Below, in pieces: positions 19,863-30,890 of a stretch of 64,000 nucleotides of DNA (within the stretch, counting starts at the first letter, position 1; each line of letters begins with the position of its first letter). The notes below the pieces were generated by a model. The model was given only the letters and a program-made list of their open reading frames with translations, was not told the DNA's origin and did no database searches. Location of the stretch: NCBI GenBank assembly GCA_015179125.1, contig WHVA01000098.1:1-64000 (forward strand). The letters are read 5' to 3'. Source of the stretch: Gautieria morchelliformis (Eukaryota > Basidiomycota > Agaricomycetes > Gomphales > Gomphaceae). Made by a program: the position numbers and the translations under genes.

Positions 19863-20630
19863 CTACGTCCTCGAAGCACGGGACACGAGGGATTGAAATG
19901 CCAGTGAGCGGATTTGGCGAGGGGCACCACGGTGTGTCCTATAGAACTCGCGGAGTTTGTCTGGATCGGAGACATCTTGCTCCGGGACCCATGAATTCTC
20001 CTCATACCCATACCCTTCCCATTTCATGAGGAATTGGAGTCGTCCTCGCACAAACCGGCTGTCCAGGATCCATTCCACCACATAATGCTCTTCCCCATCT
20101 ACAATCTTCTGTGGAGGTGGCGGACGAGCCTTCCGACCTTGAATTGGGTCCTCAAGCGTAGGGAGTAACTTCACCACATTGAAGACGGGGTGGAGGCAGG
20201 ACATGGACATTGGAAGTCGGAGGCGGTATGCGTTCCGTCCAACCCTCTGCATCACTGTGAAGGGCCCAAGGTAGCGGTGGGCAAGCTTCTGCGAAGGGCG
20301 TGTGGTGCGGATGTCACTTGCATCTAGATACACCTTGTCTCCAACTTGGTACTCTGGGGCAGGAACCCAGCATTGGTTGTAGTACCTTGCCATGTCATCC
20401 TTGGCCTTCGCAAGGGCCGACTTGGCTTCCGAAAGGGTGGAGTCCATGCAGTCTCGGAACTCATTGACTGTCTCGAGTCGGGACTCTGCCCGGTGTGGCT
20501 CAAAGCCCATCCGCGGGTGTCGTCCGGAGTCGAGCATGAAGGGGGTCTGGCGGGCCGCTCCGAGGGCTGTGATCGTCGTGTGCGTCGGAATGAAGTGGGA
20601 CACCTTGCTTACCGAGTCCACGACGTGTAC
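19863..20630 (-). pseudogene. gypsy-3 chromovirus integrase/chromodomain
   Basis: About 250 codons stay open: KVSHFIPTHTTITALGAA, then directly QTPFMLDSGRHPRMGFEP, an integrase C-terminal region with GDKVYLDASDIRTTRPSQKL, and a chromodomain YVVEWILDSRFVRGRLQFLM with YEENSWVPEQDV. The chromodomain of chromoviruses binds modified histones and guides integration. The central integrase segment between the two first motifs is missing (about 100 residues expected), which removes the second Asp and the Glu of the DDE triad. Confidence 0.85.
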
Positions 20631-20634
20631 CTGA

Positions 20635-20831
20635 TTTCCTTCACTCTATCTCCTGTTCTTAGCACAGTGAGCTTTGCAAGACGTCTGTCTCTCCGCCTTC
20701 TGCCTTCTGCCTTCCAACCCAACTTCCAACTTGCAATCCGAAATACTTAGGATGATAGTTCATTGGGGGGCGCAACACATAAGTTGAAGCCGTTGTCCTT
20801 TCTAGTTCCAACTTGTCGAAATCTCGATACA
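20635..20831 (+). repeat. LTR-A 3' end fragment
   Basis: It contains ATCTCCTGTTCTTAGCACAG, a CTTCTGCCTTCTGCC run, AATACTTAGGATGATAGTT and ends GATACATAATA. It matches 58550-58819 in order and orientation. Confidence 0.6.
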
Positions 20832-21775
20832 TAATACTCTGTAGAATTACACCCGGAGGATTAGTGCAAGTGGCTAAACAGTAAAGTAACTACTTAACAA
20901 GGAATTAGACACTAAAGTAAGTGAATAACCCTAGCTGGGATTAGCAGCTTAGTAAGATGCAAGTCACACGAGGCTACGTGGATAGAATATGTTAGATTGC
21001 TAGATTGGATCTAGGGGGTCAGAATGGCCTCCTTATATATTGTAAATTACACAGGATTACATAAAATGGGGTTCTTCTATCCATTCAGTGAGTGATGTCA
21101 TACATAAATATTTGCACTGCTAAAACACACCCTTATAACTATTGCAGTGTGTTTGTGCAAGGAAACTAAGAATAACCGGCCAATCACTCTCCTCGGTTGG
21201 TACAGACTAGCATAGCCTTGCACAGCCCCATGACATCAAGTGACTTATTTGGGGTTGTAGTACCCTGTTTGGAGGCTCTGTTCGTCCAATAGGCTTTGCT
21301 GAACTTGTACCCTAGTTTTGGCTTTGTATGTCTTTATGCAGGTTTATACACAGCCTTGCACAGCCATGGTTGCCATGATGCAAGTCATGTGTTTGCTGGG
21401 TTTGAACTATATATAAGCGCACAGGATTGTGTAAGCTCCAAGGACACATTCAATCTCAATGGCTGAGTTTGAGTGAGTCAGAGTGCCGGAGTTGTAGGTG
21501 CTTGAGTGCCTGCAACTCCAAATTCATGGTTCACGGATTGCTCCGGTCTGAGTTTGAAAGTAAATGGCCATGACAGAGTTGTGGACATGCATGAGTTCAT
21601 AACTCTCTCTGACAGAATAAAAGGTTTCTGAGCCAGGGAAGTCAAATTAAATGGTGAAAAAATAAGAAGAATTCAAGGAATATTTGGAACAGTCTTTTCC
21701 CCTCAATAGCTGCATGTATTTTGCTACTATAAGAGAGGAAGAACAGTTTTTAAGAATTTTAATCCTTTTTTTCAT
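20832..21775. other. unassigned, possible LTR or leader of gypsy-4
   Basis: No coding pattern is seen. A TATATAAGCG motif near 21412 and the position just upstream of gypsy-4 pol make a decayed LTR or leader plausible, but no TG...CA boundaries with a partner copy were found. Confidence 0.3.
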
Positions 21776-22960
21776 GAGGTTTTCTCTAGCAAGGGTAGTT
21801 CCCACACAAGCCATTGAATGCTGTCACAATTAAGGATGCAGGTCTGCCACCAAATGTGGAGCCATATGCAGAGCACTGCACAGGACGGGCAATCTACTCA
21901 CTTGGTGATCTTTACATGGGATATGACCACACACCTATAGCCCTGGAGTTGTGGGATCTTACTACATTCTAGACACCACTGGGGCGGCATAGGCTCACAG
22001 CATTGCTGATGTGATGGTCCAATTCGGTTTCTGTCTTCCAAGGTCATGTTACCTTTGCAAGACAAGCTTGATATGGCTCCCCATTTCTAGATGATGTCCC
22101 CATCCTCAGCCCCAAGATGCGCTACGAGTTGCCAAATGGCAACTGCGAGACTCTTCCTGAGAACAGAGGGATTCGCTGTTTTGTCTGGGAACATTTTAAT
22201 GATGTAAATAGGGTTTTTCATCATATGAAGCATGCCGGAGGTACCTTTTCAGCGCACAAGCTTTCTATAGGGGTACCTGAGGTGAACATCATCAGCCACA
22301 CATGCACCTATGAAGGCCATATCCCAGACCAGGCTCAAGTGTTGAAAATAGAATGCTGGCCGGCCTGTAGGGATCTGACAGAAGTGTGGGGTTTTTTTGG
22401 GCACATGTGGTGTAGTGTGTATCTTCATCGAAAATTTTGGTGAGATTGTGTGGCCATTGGTTCAGTTGACGTGAAAGGGGGTGGAGTTTGTGTGGGAGGA
22501 AGAACAGCAGAGGGCGATAGATGGTTTGAAGCAGTGAATTGTGACTGTGCCTGCGCTGGCACCTATCAACTATCAAAGTGAACGTCTTGTCATCCTTGCT
22601 GTGGATTCATCATTTATCATGGTAGGGTGGATTGTGTATCAACTGGACAAGTGGGGAAAAAGAAAGCCTTCAAGATATGGCTTAATTTCGGGGACCAAAC
22701 ATGAAGTTAGGTACTCACAGTTGAAGCTGGAACTGCATGGCTTTTTCCAGGCCCTCAAGGCTCTTTGACTTCATCTCATGGACGTGCCAACATTCAAAGT
22801 GGAAGTAGACACAAAATATATCAAAGGAATGATAAACAATCCCAATGTACAGCCAAATAACACGATGAACAGCTGGATCTCCAGGATTTTGCTCTTCAAC
22901 TTTGAGCTCGTGCATGTGCCAGGAAAGGACCATGCGGTGAAGGAACAATAAACGACACGC
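21776..22960 (+). pseudogene. gypsy-4 pol (RT-RNase H) remnant
   Basis: Across several frameshifts one reads LNAVTIKDAGLPPNVEPYA, SLGDLYMGYDHTPI, TPLGRHRLTALLM, then PFLDDVPILSPKMRYELPNG, NDVNRVFHHMKHAGGTFS, VPEVNIISHTCTYEGHIPD, AVDSSFIMVGWIVYQLDKWG and FELVHVPGKDHAV. This order belongs to a widespread basidiomycete Ty3/gypsy lineage with LDD-type catalytic loop. At least one in-frame stop precedes 22000. The element reads plus, toward the LTR-like sequence that begins near 23530. Confidence 0.8.
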
Positions 22961-23529
22961 AGCAAAAATGCACAAAAATCCGCATGCTTCTAATTCATCT
23001 CAGCCTTAGCCATCACCTCAGCTCAGTTCATGCAGACACACCGCCTCACCATAATCAGTTTCACTACCAGTTTCACCATGCCATCCATCAGATCATCTTC
23101 GAATTCTATCCCTCTTCAGTCCCTGGACTACCCTACATCTAATACGGCATCATGATGGTCACTCAACTCAGAAGATATTTGATGTCATGCAGAGCTTCAC
23201 AATATTGTTCATCCACAGATGCCCCCAGCAGCTCAGCTTTCGACAAAGCATCCCCATCCCTATTTTCCGACATCTTTTGCCATGGGAGATTCAGTATTTT
23301 TCCAAGATTCACCCGAACCATTTATATTTATTGGATATATGGGAAAGGTTTCTTATGACAATGAAGGAAAAGAGGAATACAAGGCAGAATTTAGGGCTCC
23401 ATACCCCACAAGTCCCCCTACGTCGAACCTTCTTAATCTTCATCAAAAGGCATCAAAAGACTGTATTCGACTTTCTCCCCCTCATATCTTATCATGGGAG
23501 TGGATCAAGGAGAAATTTAGGAGTTATTT
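22961..23529. other. unassigned region after gypsy-4 pol
   Basis: Overlapping open frames of 68-124 codons (about 23150-23560) show no family pattern that I recognise, for example ILLPWEIQYFSK-type text. Position suggests a decayed 3' internal part of gypsy-4. Confidence 0.3.
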
Positions 23530-24135
23530 CTGTTGGTAATTTGTCATCCTCCCCCTCATGACTCAGTCCATTGACTCACTCTCTGACTCACCTTGGAGAA
23601 GATGGATAAGTGTATGACTTTGGATTGGTGGACTATTCCTGTGTTCTTTTATATGACTCATTTCTTTATTGCATGACTCACTCAGTTTCCTTTCTTGTTA
23701 GTTCTTTCCCATCATTACTCACCATTGTTCTATCTTTGGATCTTTTATGACTCATTCTCCATACTTTACTGACTCATTACCCCTATTCGACACATACTCA
23801 CTTACTTTCACTATTGTCATTTCTCCATTGTTTCCCCTTTTGTACTTTGTGCTCTCACACTGACTCAGACTGCTCAGTCGGCCCCTTACCTACTCCATCG
23901 CATCATCTTGCATTGTTATGACATCATTGTAGCTTGGGGTTGTGTATATAAAGGCTCTGTCTGTCTGTACAATAATCAAGTCAAGTTCAGCTTCAGTCTA
24001 TGCTCAAGTCAAGTCCCCTTTTTTGGGCAACCCGGTCAAGGCCTTGTCACAGGACATCGCCACTGGTCACGGCCACGTCACACGTGTCACATCAGAAGTA
24101 GAAGTCACACTCACAGTTATAGTCACAGATCAGTC
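23530..24135 (+). mobile_element. LTR-C left arm (interrupted)
   Basis: LTR-like DNA beginning near TGTTGGTAATTTGTC, with TATATAAAGGCTC at about 23945 and ending at the hAT insertion at 24135. Its continuation lies in pieces at 29975-29998 and 34077-34150. The portion downstream of the TATA motif is repeated in inverted orientation at 34194-34503. It is probably the 3' LTR of gypsy-4. The start is a best guess. Confidence 0.5.
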
Positions 24136-24802
24136 TAGTGATAGGCACGGCCCTGCCCAGGCCCAAGCCTTTGGCGCACAAGGCTTCCTGGCCTGGCTTG
24201 GGTTTTGACAAGCCCGAGCCGGGCCCAGAAGCTGTGGCCTATGGGCGCCTGAGCGCAAGGCTCTTCGGTGGTCAAAAAAGGTTACTTCTACTCTTACATG
24301 GGCATGTAGTTATATTATTTCACCTCAATAGTGTAGTTAATTTTTCTCTCTTGCTCATATACTACTATGTCCCAGGCACAGCATGTGGATACATCTGATA
24401 GCGACTCAACAAAACACCATAATCGCCTGCAGGGCGATGTGGTCAAAGCCCTTCAAATAATCAAATGTGCACTGCATAACGACATGCTAGTACGTGAGCC
24501 TAGCCCAGTTCGAAGTTGGACATAGAGCTGTTGATCGAAGAGGATGGTCTGGAGGCATCCTCCTGTCACACGCAGCACTGAGTTCTGAGTTCGAAGAAAG
24601 AACTGATAAAATTTCTGTGTGCTCGGTGCATATCTAGCGGTACATACCTGAGTTCAAAGGAAGAACTGATAACATTTCTGTGTGCTCGGTGCATATCTAG
24701 CGGTACATACCTGAGTTCAAAGGGAGAACTGATAGGGCTTTTCCTTTGAACTCAGACTACTAATTGAGTGACTGCATCCATCACGTGACAATACACGAGT
24801 AA

Positions 24803-25137
24803 TGTGAGAATAAATGAACTATACGACAACACTCAGTAGATGCTTCGATGCAAAGTACTGATAATATTTTACCTATACGACAACACTACAAGCGTATAGG
24901 TGAGCTAAGATAGATGCGAGACTAATAGCGAGTTTCTTACCTCAGTAGATGCTTCGATGCAAAGTACTGAGGCAGAGTACAGAAGATACTTAGCTACTTA
25001 TAGTTCTTGAGAACAATGAGAATTAAACTACAATAGGGACATCAGGACAAAGGAAAATATAGAACAATGAAGCTGCGCATGCTTTGTCACAATGGGGTGA
25101 CACGGTTTGCTATTGTGCTTACGTGTTCACTCCTACA
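24803..25137 (-). repeat. copia-1 3' LTR (335 bp)
   Basis: This copy has single versions of the CAGTAGATGCTTCGATGCAA block region that is tandemly duplicated in the other LTR. A TATACGACAACACT repeat occurs twice. Confidence 0.9.
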
Positions 25138-25144
25138 CTCCCCC

Positions 25145-26920
25145 TCAAACCGTAGTCAGCCCTAGTTCAACGGCGAAGTGCTTTACCTTCGCAGACAGCA
25201 ACCCTTTGGTAAGCGTGTCTGATACCATGTCATCGGTCGGGCAATAAACTAATCGAATTGCTCCTTTCTCAACGATCCATCGGATAAAATGGTATCGCAC
25301 GTCGATGTGTTTGGTTCTGGCGTGATACTGATGCTCTTTGGCAAGCGCGATGGCGGATTGGTTGTCGGAAAACAGCGTGGTGGGTGACATTTTCTCGTCG
25401 AAAAGTTGTTCAATCAGTGACCGGAGCCATAAGGCCTCTTTCGCGGCGTGAGCAGCAGTTACGTATTCGCTTTCCGTCGTGGACAGGGACACAATCGACT
25501 GACACTTTGCGCTCCAGGATACGGCTCCGCCGTTTATGATGAACGCATATCCTGAGATTGCATGTCTGTCTTCGGCCATACTGCCATCGGCATCGGCGTA
25601 TCCGATCAATTCGTTCTTCGTATGTCCGTAAGTCAACCATAGGTTCATAGAGCCTTTTAGGTACTGAAAGATTCGTTTAACAGCACTCCAGTGACCGGGG
25701 GCGAACTTGGTCGAATACCTGGACACAGCTTGTACGGCGAAGGCGATGTCAGGGCGGGTTCCTAGGGTGGCATACATGAGCGATCCAACAGCTTCCCTAT
25801 AAGGTATGTCTCGCATTTTAGCCCATTTGGCCGTGGTTTTAGGCGTTGGTGACATGGAGAGGGATAGGCCACGGTCCATCGGCATAGATACAGGTTTGAG
25901 GTCTTCGAAATTATACCTTCGTATAATTGACTCTATGTAGGACCATTGTGAAAGATGTATGGTTCGTCTCTCTCTGTCCCTTTTGATTTCGATGCCTAAT
26001 AGCCAATGCAGCTCACCGAGGTCAGTGATTTCAACATGCTTCGAGATTCCGACTTTGAATTGCTTTACTGCCATCTCCGACGTTGCAGCAATAGTGCAAT
26101 CGTCAACATGTACCAGGACGATCGTGAGCGCATTGTTTGTGCGTCGAAAGAAAACGGCCTGATCTATGTCGCAGCGGGAGAAGAGTAACTTGGTGAGCAT
26201 GATGTCAACAAGTTTTTGGTACCAACAATGACCGGACTGCTTTAACCCATACAACGTCTTTTGCAGGAGACAGACCTTTCCCGAGGAGCTTGGCGTGGGA
26301 TACCCTGGTGGTTGAGACATGTATATAGTTTCTTTGTCGGTGAGTTCTCCGTTTAGGTACGCGCCCTTAATATCGATCTGATGAAGCTCCGTGTCGTTCG
26401 CAGCGGCCAGCGCTAGTACGGTGCGTATCGATGCCAACTTTGCGACTGGAGCAAAGGTGTCAAAGTAATCGACGCCGGGAACTTGTGAGAAACCTTGCGC
26501 GACGAGTCGTGCTTTGTATCGCACAACGTTCCCAGCGGCGTCCTTCTTAGCTCGAAACACCCATTTGGATCCAACAATGTTCGTGCCGCTTGGAGCATCG
26601 GTGAGTCTCCAGGTACCAGCCTCATGGAGCACAGCTAACTCCTCATGTATGGCGGACTCCCATAGGTGCCAGTCAGGCCGTCGTTTTGCTTCGGCCAAGG
26701 TTCGAGGTTCGATAGCCTCGACCTCGCTGGCTTCAGCTACGAGTACGTACCCGTCGACTTCATCGGCTACCATCATCCAGTTGGCTGTCCCTTCTCCTTC
26801 CAGCTTCTCCGGCGCTTTTTCGATGATGGAAGGCATCTGTACTCCTGTCGGGATGACAGGATCAGATGATCGGTGAGAGGATGTGGTCGACGTTGACAAG
26901 CGAACAGGTGTCGCTTTCAT
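25145..26920 (-). CDS. copia-1 reverse transcriptase-RNase H
   Basis: One uninterrupted frame of 591 codons. Residues of note in order: WHLWESAIHEELAVL, SKWVFRAKKDAAGNVVRYKA, LVAQGFSQVPGVDYFDTFAP, HQIDIKGAYLNGEL, KTLYGLKQSGHCWYQKL, the catalytic loop LVHVDDCTIA (HVDD where YVDD is usual), ITDLGELHWLLGIEI, and the RNase H part SWSAKCQSIVSLSTTESEYV, FSDNQSAIALAKEHQYHART, VRYHFIRWIVEKG. It starts directly at the RT region after the deletion of protease and integrase. The true translation start is unclear; in intact elements this would be the end of a long pol. Unlike gag it carries no stop, so decay is recent or the frame was kept. Confidence 0.85.
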   Translation of the reverse strand: MKATPVRLSTSTTSSHRSSDPVIPTGVQMPSIIEKAPEKLEGEGTANWMMVADEVDGYVLVAEASEVEAIEPRTLAEAKRRPDWHLWESAIHEELAVLHEAGTWRLTDAPSGTNIVGSKWVFRAKKDAAGNVVRYKARLVAQGFSQVPGVDYFDTFAPVAKLASIRTVLALAAANDTELHQIDIKGAYLNGELTDKETIYMSQPPGYPTPSSSGKVCLLQKTLYGLKQSGHCWYQKLVDIMLTKLLFSRCDIDQAVFFRRTNNALTIVLVHVDDCTIAATSEMAVKQFKVGISKHVEITDLGELHWLLGIEIKRDRERRTIHLSQWSYIESIIRRYNFEDLKPVSMPMDRGLSLSMSPTPKTTAKWAKMRDIPYREAVGSLMYATLGTRPDIAFAVQAVSRYSTKFAPGHWSAVKRIFQYLKGSMNLWLTYGHTKNELIGYADADGSMAEDRHAISGYAFIINGGAVSWSAKCQSIVSLSTTESEYVTAAHAAKEALWLRSLIEQLFDEKMSPTTLFSDNQSAIALAKEHQYHARTKHIDVRYHFIRWIVEKGAIRLVYCPTDDMVSDTLTKGLLSAKVKHFAVELGLTTV

Positions 26921-27965
26921 CAGTAGGCAACTCCTCTATCTCACAACCGTTTTCTGAGTCATCTCCGACTTCAGAAAACCAGTCGTCTGCACAATCCTCT
27001 GCATCCGAATTGGATTCATAGTTCGATAACAGTGTAGGTAGCTCGTCATCCAAGTCCCAATCAGCGAAGAAGGCGGCACCGTCTTCGCCATCTGATTCCA
27101 CAGCCGCATTAGCAAAGCCGCCACCTCTAGGTGAGTCATGTTTCTTGTCACCAGTGGCTTTAGCAGGTTTAGGACACTTATTCTTATAGTGTCCCATGTC
27201 TCCGCAGTTCCAGCAAGTACCCTTCGGTTTGCGCTCAAACTTCTTTCCCTTTCCATTCGCTGATACGAACGTCGCTTCGTCTTTTTCTTCGCCTTTTCCG
27301 CTAGCGTGCCCGGGGCGACGAGACTTGTGAGCAGCGTGTCTCTCATACTCTTCAGATACTAACGTGATGAGCTCGTCAGGGTCTACGGTCTTGGTCGTAC
27401 TGTAGAGCTTGGCGCCTGCTAGTAGGTTCGATGCGAAAGCAGAGAGGTGAGGGGGAAGGGATTTTATGATGGTTGACCGGTAATCTTTTTCCTCGATGTC
27501 CACACCATACGTTGCTAACTCCTCTTTCTTGACACGTAGGCCATCAAGAAATTCACGCACATTTCCTCTGTCGGGACATCTAGACTCCATGAAGTGAGTA
27601 CGTAGGTCTGCCTGCGCAAACACCCCCTTCGATGAGAACTCGGTTACGATGAGTTCCCATCGATCCTTCAGAGACGGCTTCCCATGGACGCGAATGAGAG
27701 TGGAGTCGGGAATTCAGTGAGTAAGGAGAGCTTTCGCTGTACGTTCATCTTTAACCCATTTTGTAAGGGCTTCTTCTTCGTCAGTGGTGGGCGGGGTGCT
27801 GACTGACGGCTGAGTCGTAGTGCCGTCGAAGTGCCCCCACAGACCCTTTGCTTCGACAGCGTCTTGGAAGCGCATCGAAAAAGCGGTCTAGTTGAGACCG
27901 TTGGCCAGGAGTTTCGGGACAGAAGAGGGAAGAAGGTCGGTTGTGGTGAGGGTCGTGGTGGACAT
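26862..27965 (-). pseudogene. copia-1 gag
   Basis: It begins MSTTTLTTTDLLPSS at 27965 and reads RFQDAVEAKGLWGHFDGT, FMESRCPDRGNVREFLDGLR, a CCHC knuckle CWNCGDMGHYKNKC and an acidic C-terminus that stops at 26862. Two premature stops interrupt it: TAG near 27891 (expected Trp) and TGA near 27710. The C-terminal end overlaps the start of the RT frame in another frame by about 58 bp, showing that protease and integrase have been cut out between them. Confidence 0.85.
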
Positions 27966-28015
27966 TGTAGAGCGGGAGCAGCGGGGAATGAGCTAGGGAA
28001 TGTGCTAGTGGGATG

Positions 28016-28029
28016 CGGGGCCCATAACC
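28016..28029 (-). other. copia-1 primer-binding site
   Basis: Immediately after the 5' LTR, on the minus strand, is GGTTATGGGCCCCG. The same word follows the 5' LTR of copia-2 (30219-30232). Its complement, CGGGGCCCATAACC, resembles the anticodon arm (CAT) of initiator tRNA-Met, the half-tRNA primer known for Drosophila copia and yeast Ty5. Confidence 0.6.
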
Positions 28030-28483
28030 TGTGAGAATAAATGAACTATACGACAACACTCAGTAGATGCTTCGATGCAAAGTACTGATAATATTTTACC
28101 TATACGACAACACTACAAGCGTATAGGTGAGCTAAGATAGATGTGAGACTAATAACGAGTTTCTTACCTCAGTAGATGCTTCGATACAAAGTACTGATAA
28201 TATTTTACCTATACGACAACACTACAAGCGTATAGGTGAGCTAATATAGATGTGAGACTAATAACGAGTTTCTTACCTCAGTAGATGCTTCAATGCAAAG
28301 TACTGAGGCAGAGTACAGAAGATACTTAGCTACTTATAGTTCTTGAGAACAATGAGAATTAAACTACAATAGGGACATCAGGACAAAGGAAAATATAGAA
28401 CAATGAAGCTGCGCATGCTTTGTCACAATGGGGTGACACGGGGTGACACGGTTTGCTATTGTGCTTACGCGTTCACTCCTACA
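28030..28483 (-). repeat. copia-1 5' LTR (454 bp)
   Basis: It is longer than its partner because a block of about 107 bp (around 28080-28290) is present twice and a GGGGTGACAC word is doubled near 28432. TSD AGTAA follows at 28484-28488. Confidence 0.9.
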
Positions 28484-30307
28484 AGTAACACTTCCAGTGA
28501 GGGCAACCGCAACAGCTTCGAGTTTGGGAGTGATTGCGAGTGCAGACTACAAGATATACTTGATGATGAAGATGATATCCCCAACTCCGACTGAAAGGAG
28601 GGGAGGGTTCTGTCGACGCAATCTCGTCAGGATCTTGAGGTGCCTGTGAAGATTATGATGTATTAACGTCTTTTCCCTTTTTTTATTTTCCCTGCAATCC
28701 ATTTTAATATCCCGCTCATGTTCGAACGATTTCATTGGTCATCTGTGCCCCTGTATATTGCCATCATTATCTCATCCTGATTTATGTTCGACTTAAGCCA
28801 TGATTTCTTTTCCCTGCACTATCTTATAGTAACGTGATCGTTTCTCATGATTTCGTGTGTACCTTTTTGCTAATCTCATCAATGTCACGGTCTTGGCTTG
28901 CTGTTTTCACCCCGTTGTTATATTTATATGTCCTCTTTTTAGATGTCTTGTATTCATGAGGTTTTTCCTCCCCGTACTATTTACTCTTCTCTTCTGCCTC
29001 GCTACGTCTCAAACGTAAGTTTTTCTTGACCTCTTTGTACACCCGCTGACTTTCAGATTTGTCCATTGTTTTGTGCCGTGCTGTTTTCTTGTTATACTGC
29101 TTCTATCGCAGTCGTCCTTCATCATGTCGCTGCTACCTTCCACGTCATCCTCAATGTGTCCTACCATCTCTCCGTCACCTGTAGTTCCATATTGGTGTTG
29201 TCCTCCTTACGATCACCTTAAGTCACACCTGTTACTTCGTACCCGGTTGTTTTTGTTATCTCTGTGTTTGTGCCTTGGTATTTTTGTATCTTCTACAGAC
29301 TGTCGACCTAAGATGACATTGGTTGAGTGTATAATATCCACTTTCCACAATGATTCAGTCTTTTTTGAAACTGCGTCTTTGGCCGCACTTTGCTTTCGAT
29401 GCATGCAGTGTGTTTCACCTGCATTGGCGTCATCGTCCCTTGTGCATACCTCGTCTCCTTTTCGGTTAATTTTACAATGCGTTCTCGCAGTTTACAGTGA
29501 GGAATTTTTGACGATCTTGAGTTCACTCCCATTCCCTGCACGTCCTTTTCCTGTTGCCGTCCCATGGGAACTGTCTTGTATAGGTGTAGATCCCATTGTT
29601 CAGATCTCCAATATTGTAAACGCATCTTCACTTATGATCCCGGTGAAGGTGCTGCACATCACATGCAACAAATATAATTGTAAATAAACACATCTTCACT
29701 TACGATCCCGGTGAAAAATTAGCACCCCGCAAAGGAGTCGGGGACTGGCGCCATTGCACTGCTACGGATGTGATATTGGTAGGATAACTACAATGTAAAA
29801 GTCTATGCTAGGTTCCCCACCCACAGGCCGTGGCCCAAGCTGGGCTTAGCCCAAGCCGAGCCGTGCCTGCTATTAAGGGCCTGGCTCAGGATTTGGCAAG
29901 CCCGAGCCCAAGCAAGCCAGGCCCAAGCCCGGGCTTTTGGGCCAAGCCGGGCCCTGCCCATCACTAGATCAGTCCCAGCCTCGAATGACTGCACTACATG
30001 TTAGTAATCGGGATGATGATACAGCCGAGGCAGAGCCAGCACGCACTTAGCCGGAAGTTCGAGAACGCTCTCGACTCCGGGATGCTGGTGCACCGGCACG
30101 GCATCGGCACAGCATCAGCTCGAAGTAGTAATATAGGAATATCATATTTAGTATATAAGGACAGATGACCTTGTGTAGATCGTAGAATAATAGTTTATTA
30201 TAACTCCTTCGTTCCACAGGTTATGGGCCCCGACCATAACTAAACTACTACAGACCTAGCTTATCCTAATCACACTCTATACTCCACCAACTCAATACCG
30301 ATCAACG

Positions 30308-30890
30308 ATGTCGAGTAGCAATAACATGTACAAGATCGATCCCTTGAACGGGGATAATTACGCGGCGTGGCGCCGGCGGCTCGAGTGGATACTCGATAAT
30401 TTAGATCTGTGGGATGTGGCTATCGGCAGGGAGATGGAACTGAGACCGGCAGATGTTAGCAACGTCACTGTGACTGAGCAGCAGGAAATCAAGGATTGGA
30501 GAAGGAAGGACAAAAAAGCTAGAAAAGAAATTTGCCTCAGAGTTGCCGATGAACAACTAGTTTACATCAATCAGATGATGTCTGCATTTGCTGTATGGAC
30601 TAGTTTACAAGCAATATTCGAATCTAAGGGAGCCGTGGGGATTTCTTCCGGACGCTTGCCGAGGACGGCACGAACATGGAGGAGCACGTACGCAAGCTCC
30701 GCGGCATTCAACAGGAACTGAATGCGCGGGGACATTACATCAGTGACACCGAGTTCTCGAACACGTTGCTGACATCATTATCAGATTCTTGGTCGGCGTT
30801 TATTACGGCAGTAAACAAGGCAAACGGCATGTGGAGCCGTTCCCCAAAAGAGCCGAGGACACTGTTGATCAGGTCGGTGACCTAACAGTA
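30308..30890 (+). pseudogene. copia-2 gag
   Basis: Starts MSSSNNMYKIDPLNGDNYAA WRRRLEW in the UBN2/gag-polypeptide style and continues YINQMMSAFAVWTSLQAIFE. After a frameshift near 30645 comes RTLAEDGTNMEEHVRKLRGI and TEFSNTLLTSLSDSWSAFIT. The zinc knuckle and the protease are absent, and the sequence runs straight into integrase at about 30830. It is a deletion derivative. Confidence 0.8.

Larger units (their letters stand above)
24803..28483 (-). mobile_element. copia-1 LTR retrotransposon (deleted)
   Basis: Both LTRs (24803-25137 and 28030-28483) run TGTAGGAGTGAAC to TTATTCTCACA on the minus strand and the element is flanked by a perfect 5-bp duplication AGTAA. A purine tract TTGAGGGGGAG precedes the 3' LTR (about 25138-25148). 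It encodes gag and RT-RNase H but no protease or integrase, and at 3.7 kb it is shorter than a complete copia element. It sits inside the hAT-like element and so is younger than it. Confidence 0.9.
24136..29966. mobile_element. hAT-like DNA transposon, split by copia-1
   Basis: The ends are TAGTGATAGGCACGGCCC on the left and its near-complement GGGCCCTGCCCATCACTA on the right, flanked by a perfect 8-bp direct repeat GATCAGTC (24128-24135 and 29967-29974). An 8-bp target duplication and a TAG-starting inverted repeat are typical of the hAT superfamily. Subterminal GGCCCAAGCC/GGCTTGGGCC words are dense at both ends. Removing copia-1 leaves about 2.1 kb. The remaining interior (24250-24800, 28489-29800) shows only an unrecognised 204-codon open frame at 29073-29687 and no transposase motif, so it is non-autonomous or decayed. 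Confidence 0.75.

Noticed and set aside
29073-29687. 204-codon plus frame inside the hAT-like element, a possible transposase
   Set aside because: No hAT dimerisation or catalytic motif is seen and the composition is hydrophobic and Ser-rich like random pyrimidine-rich DNA.
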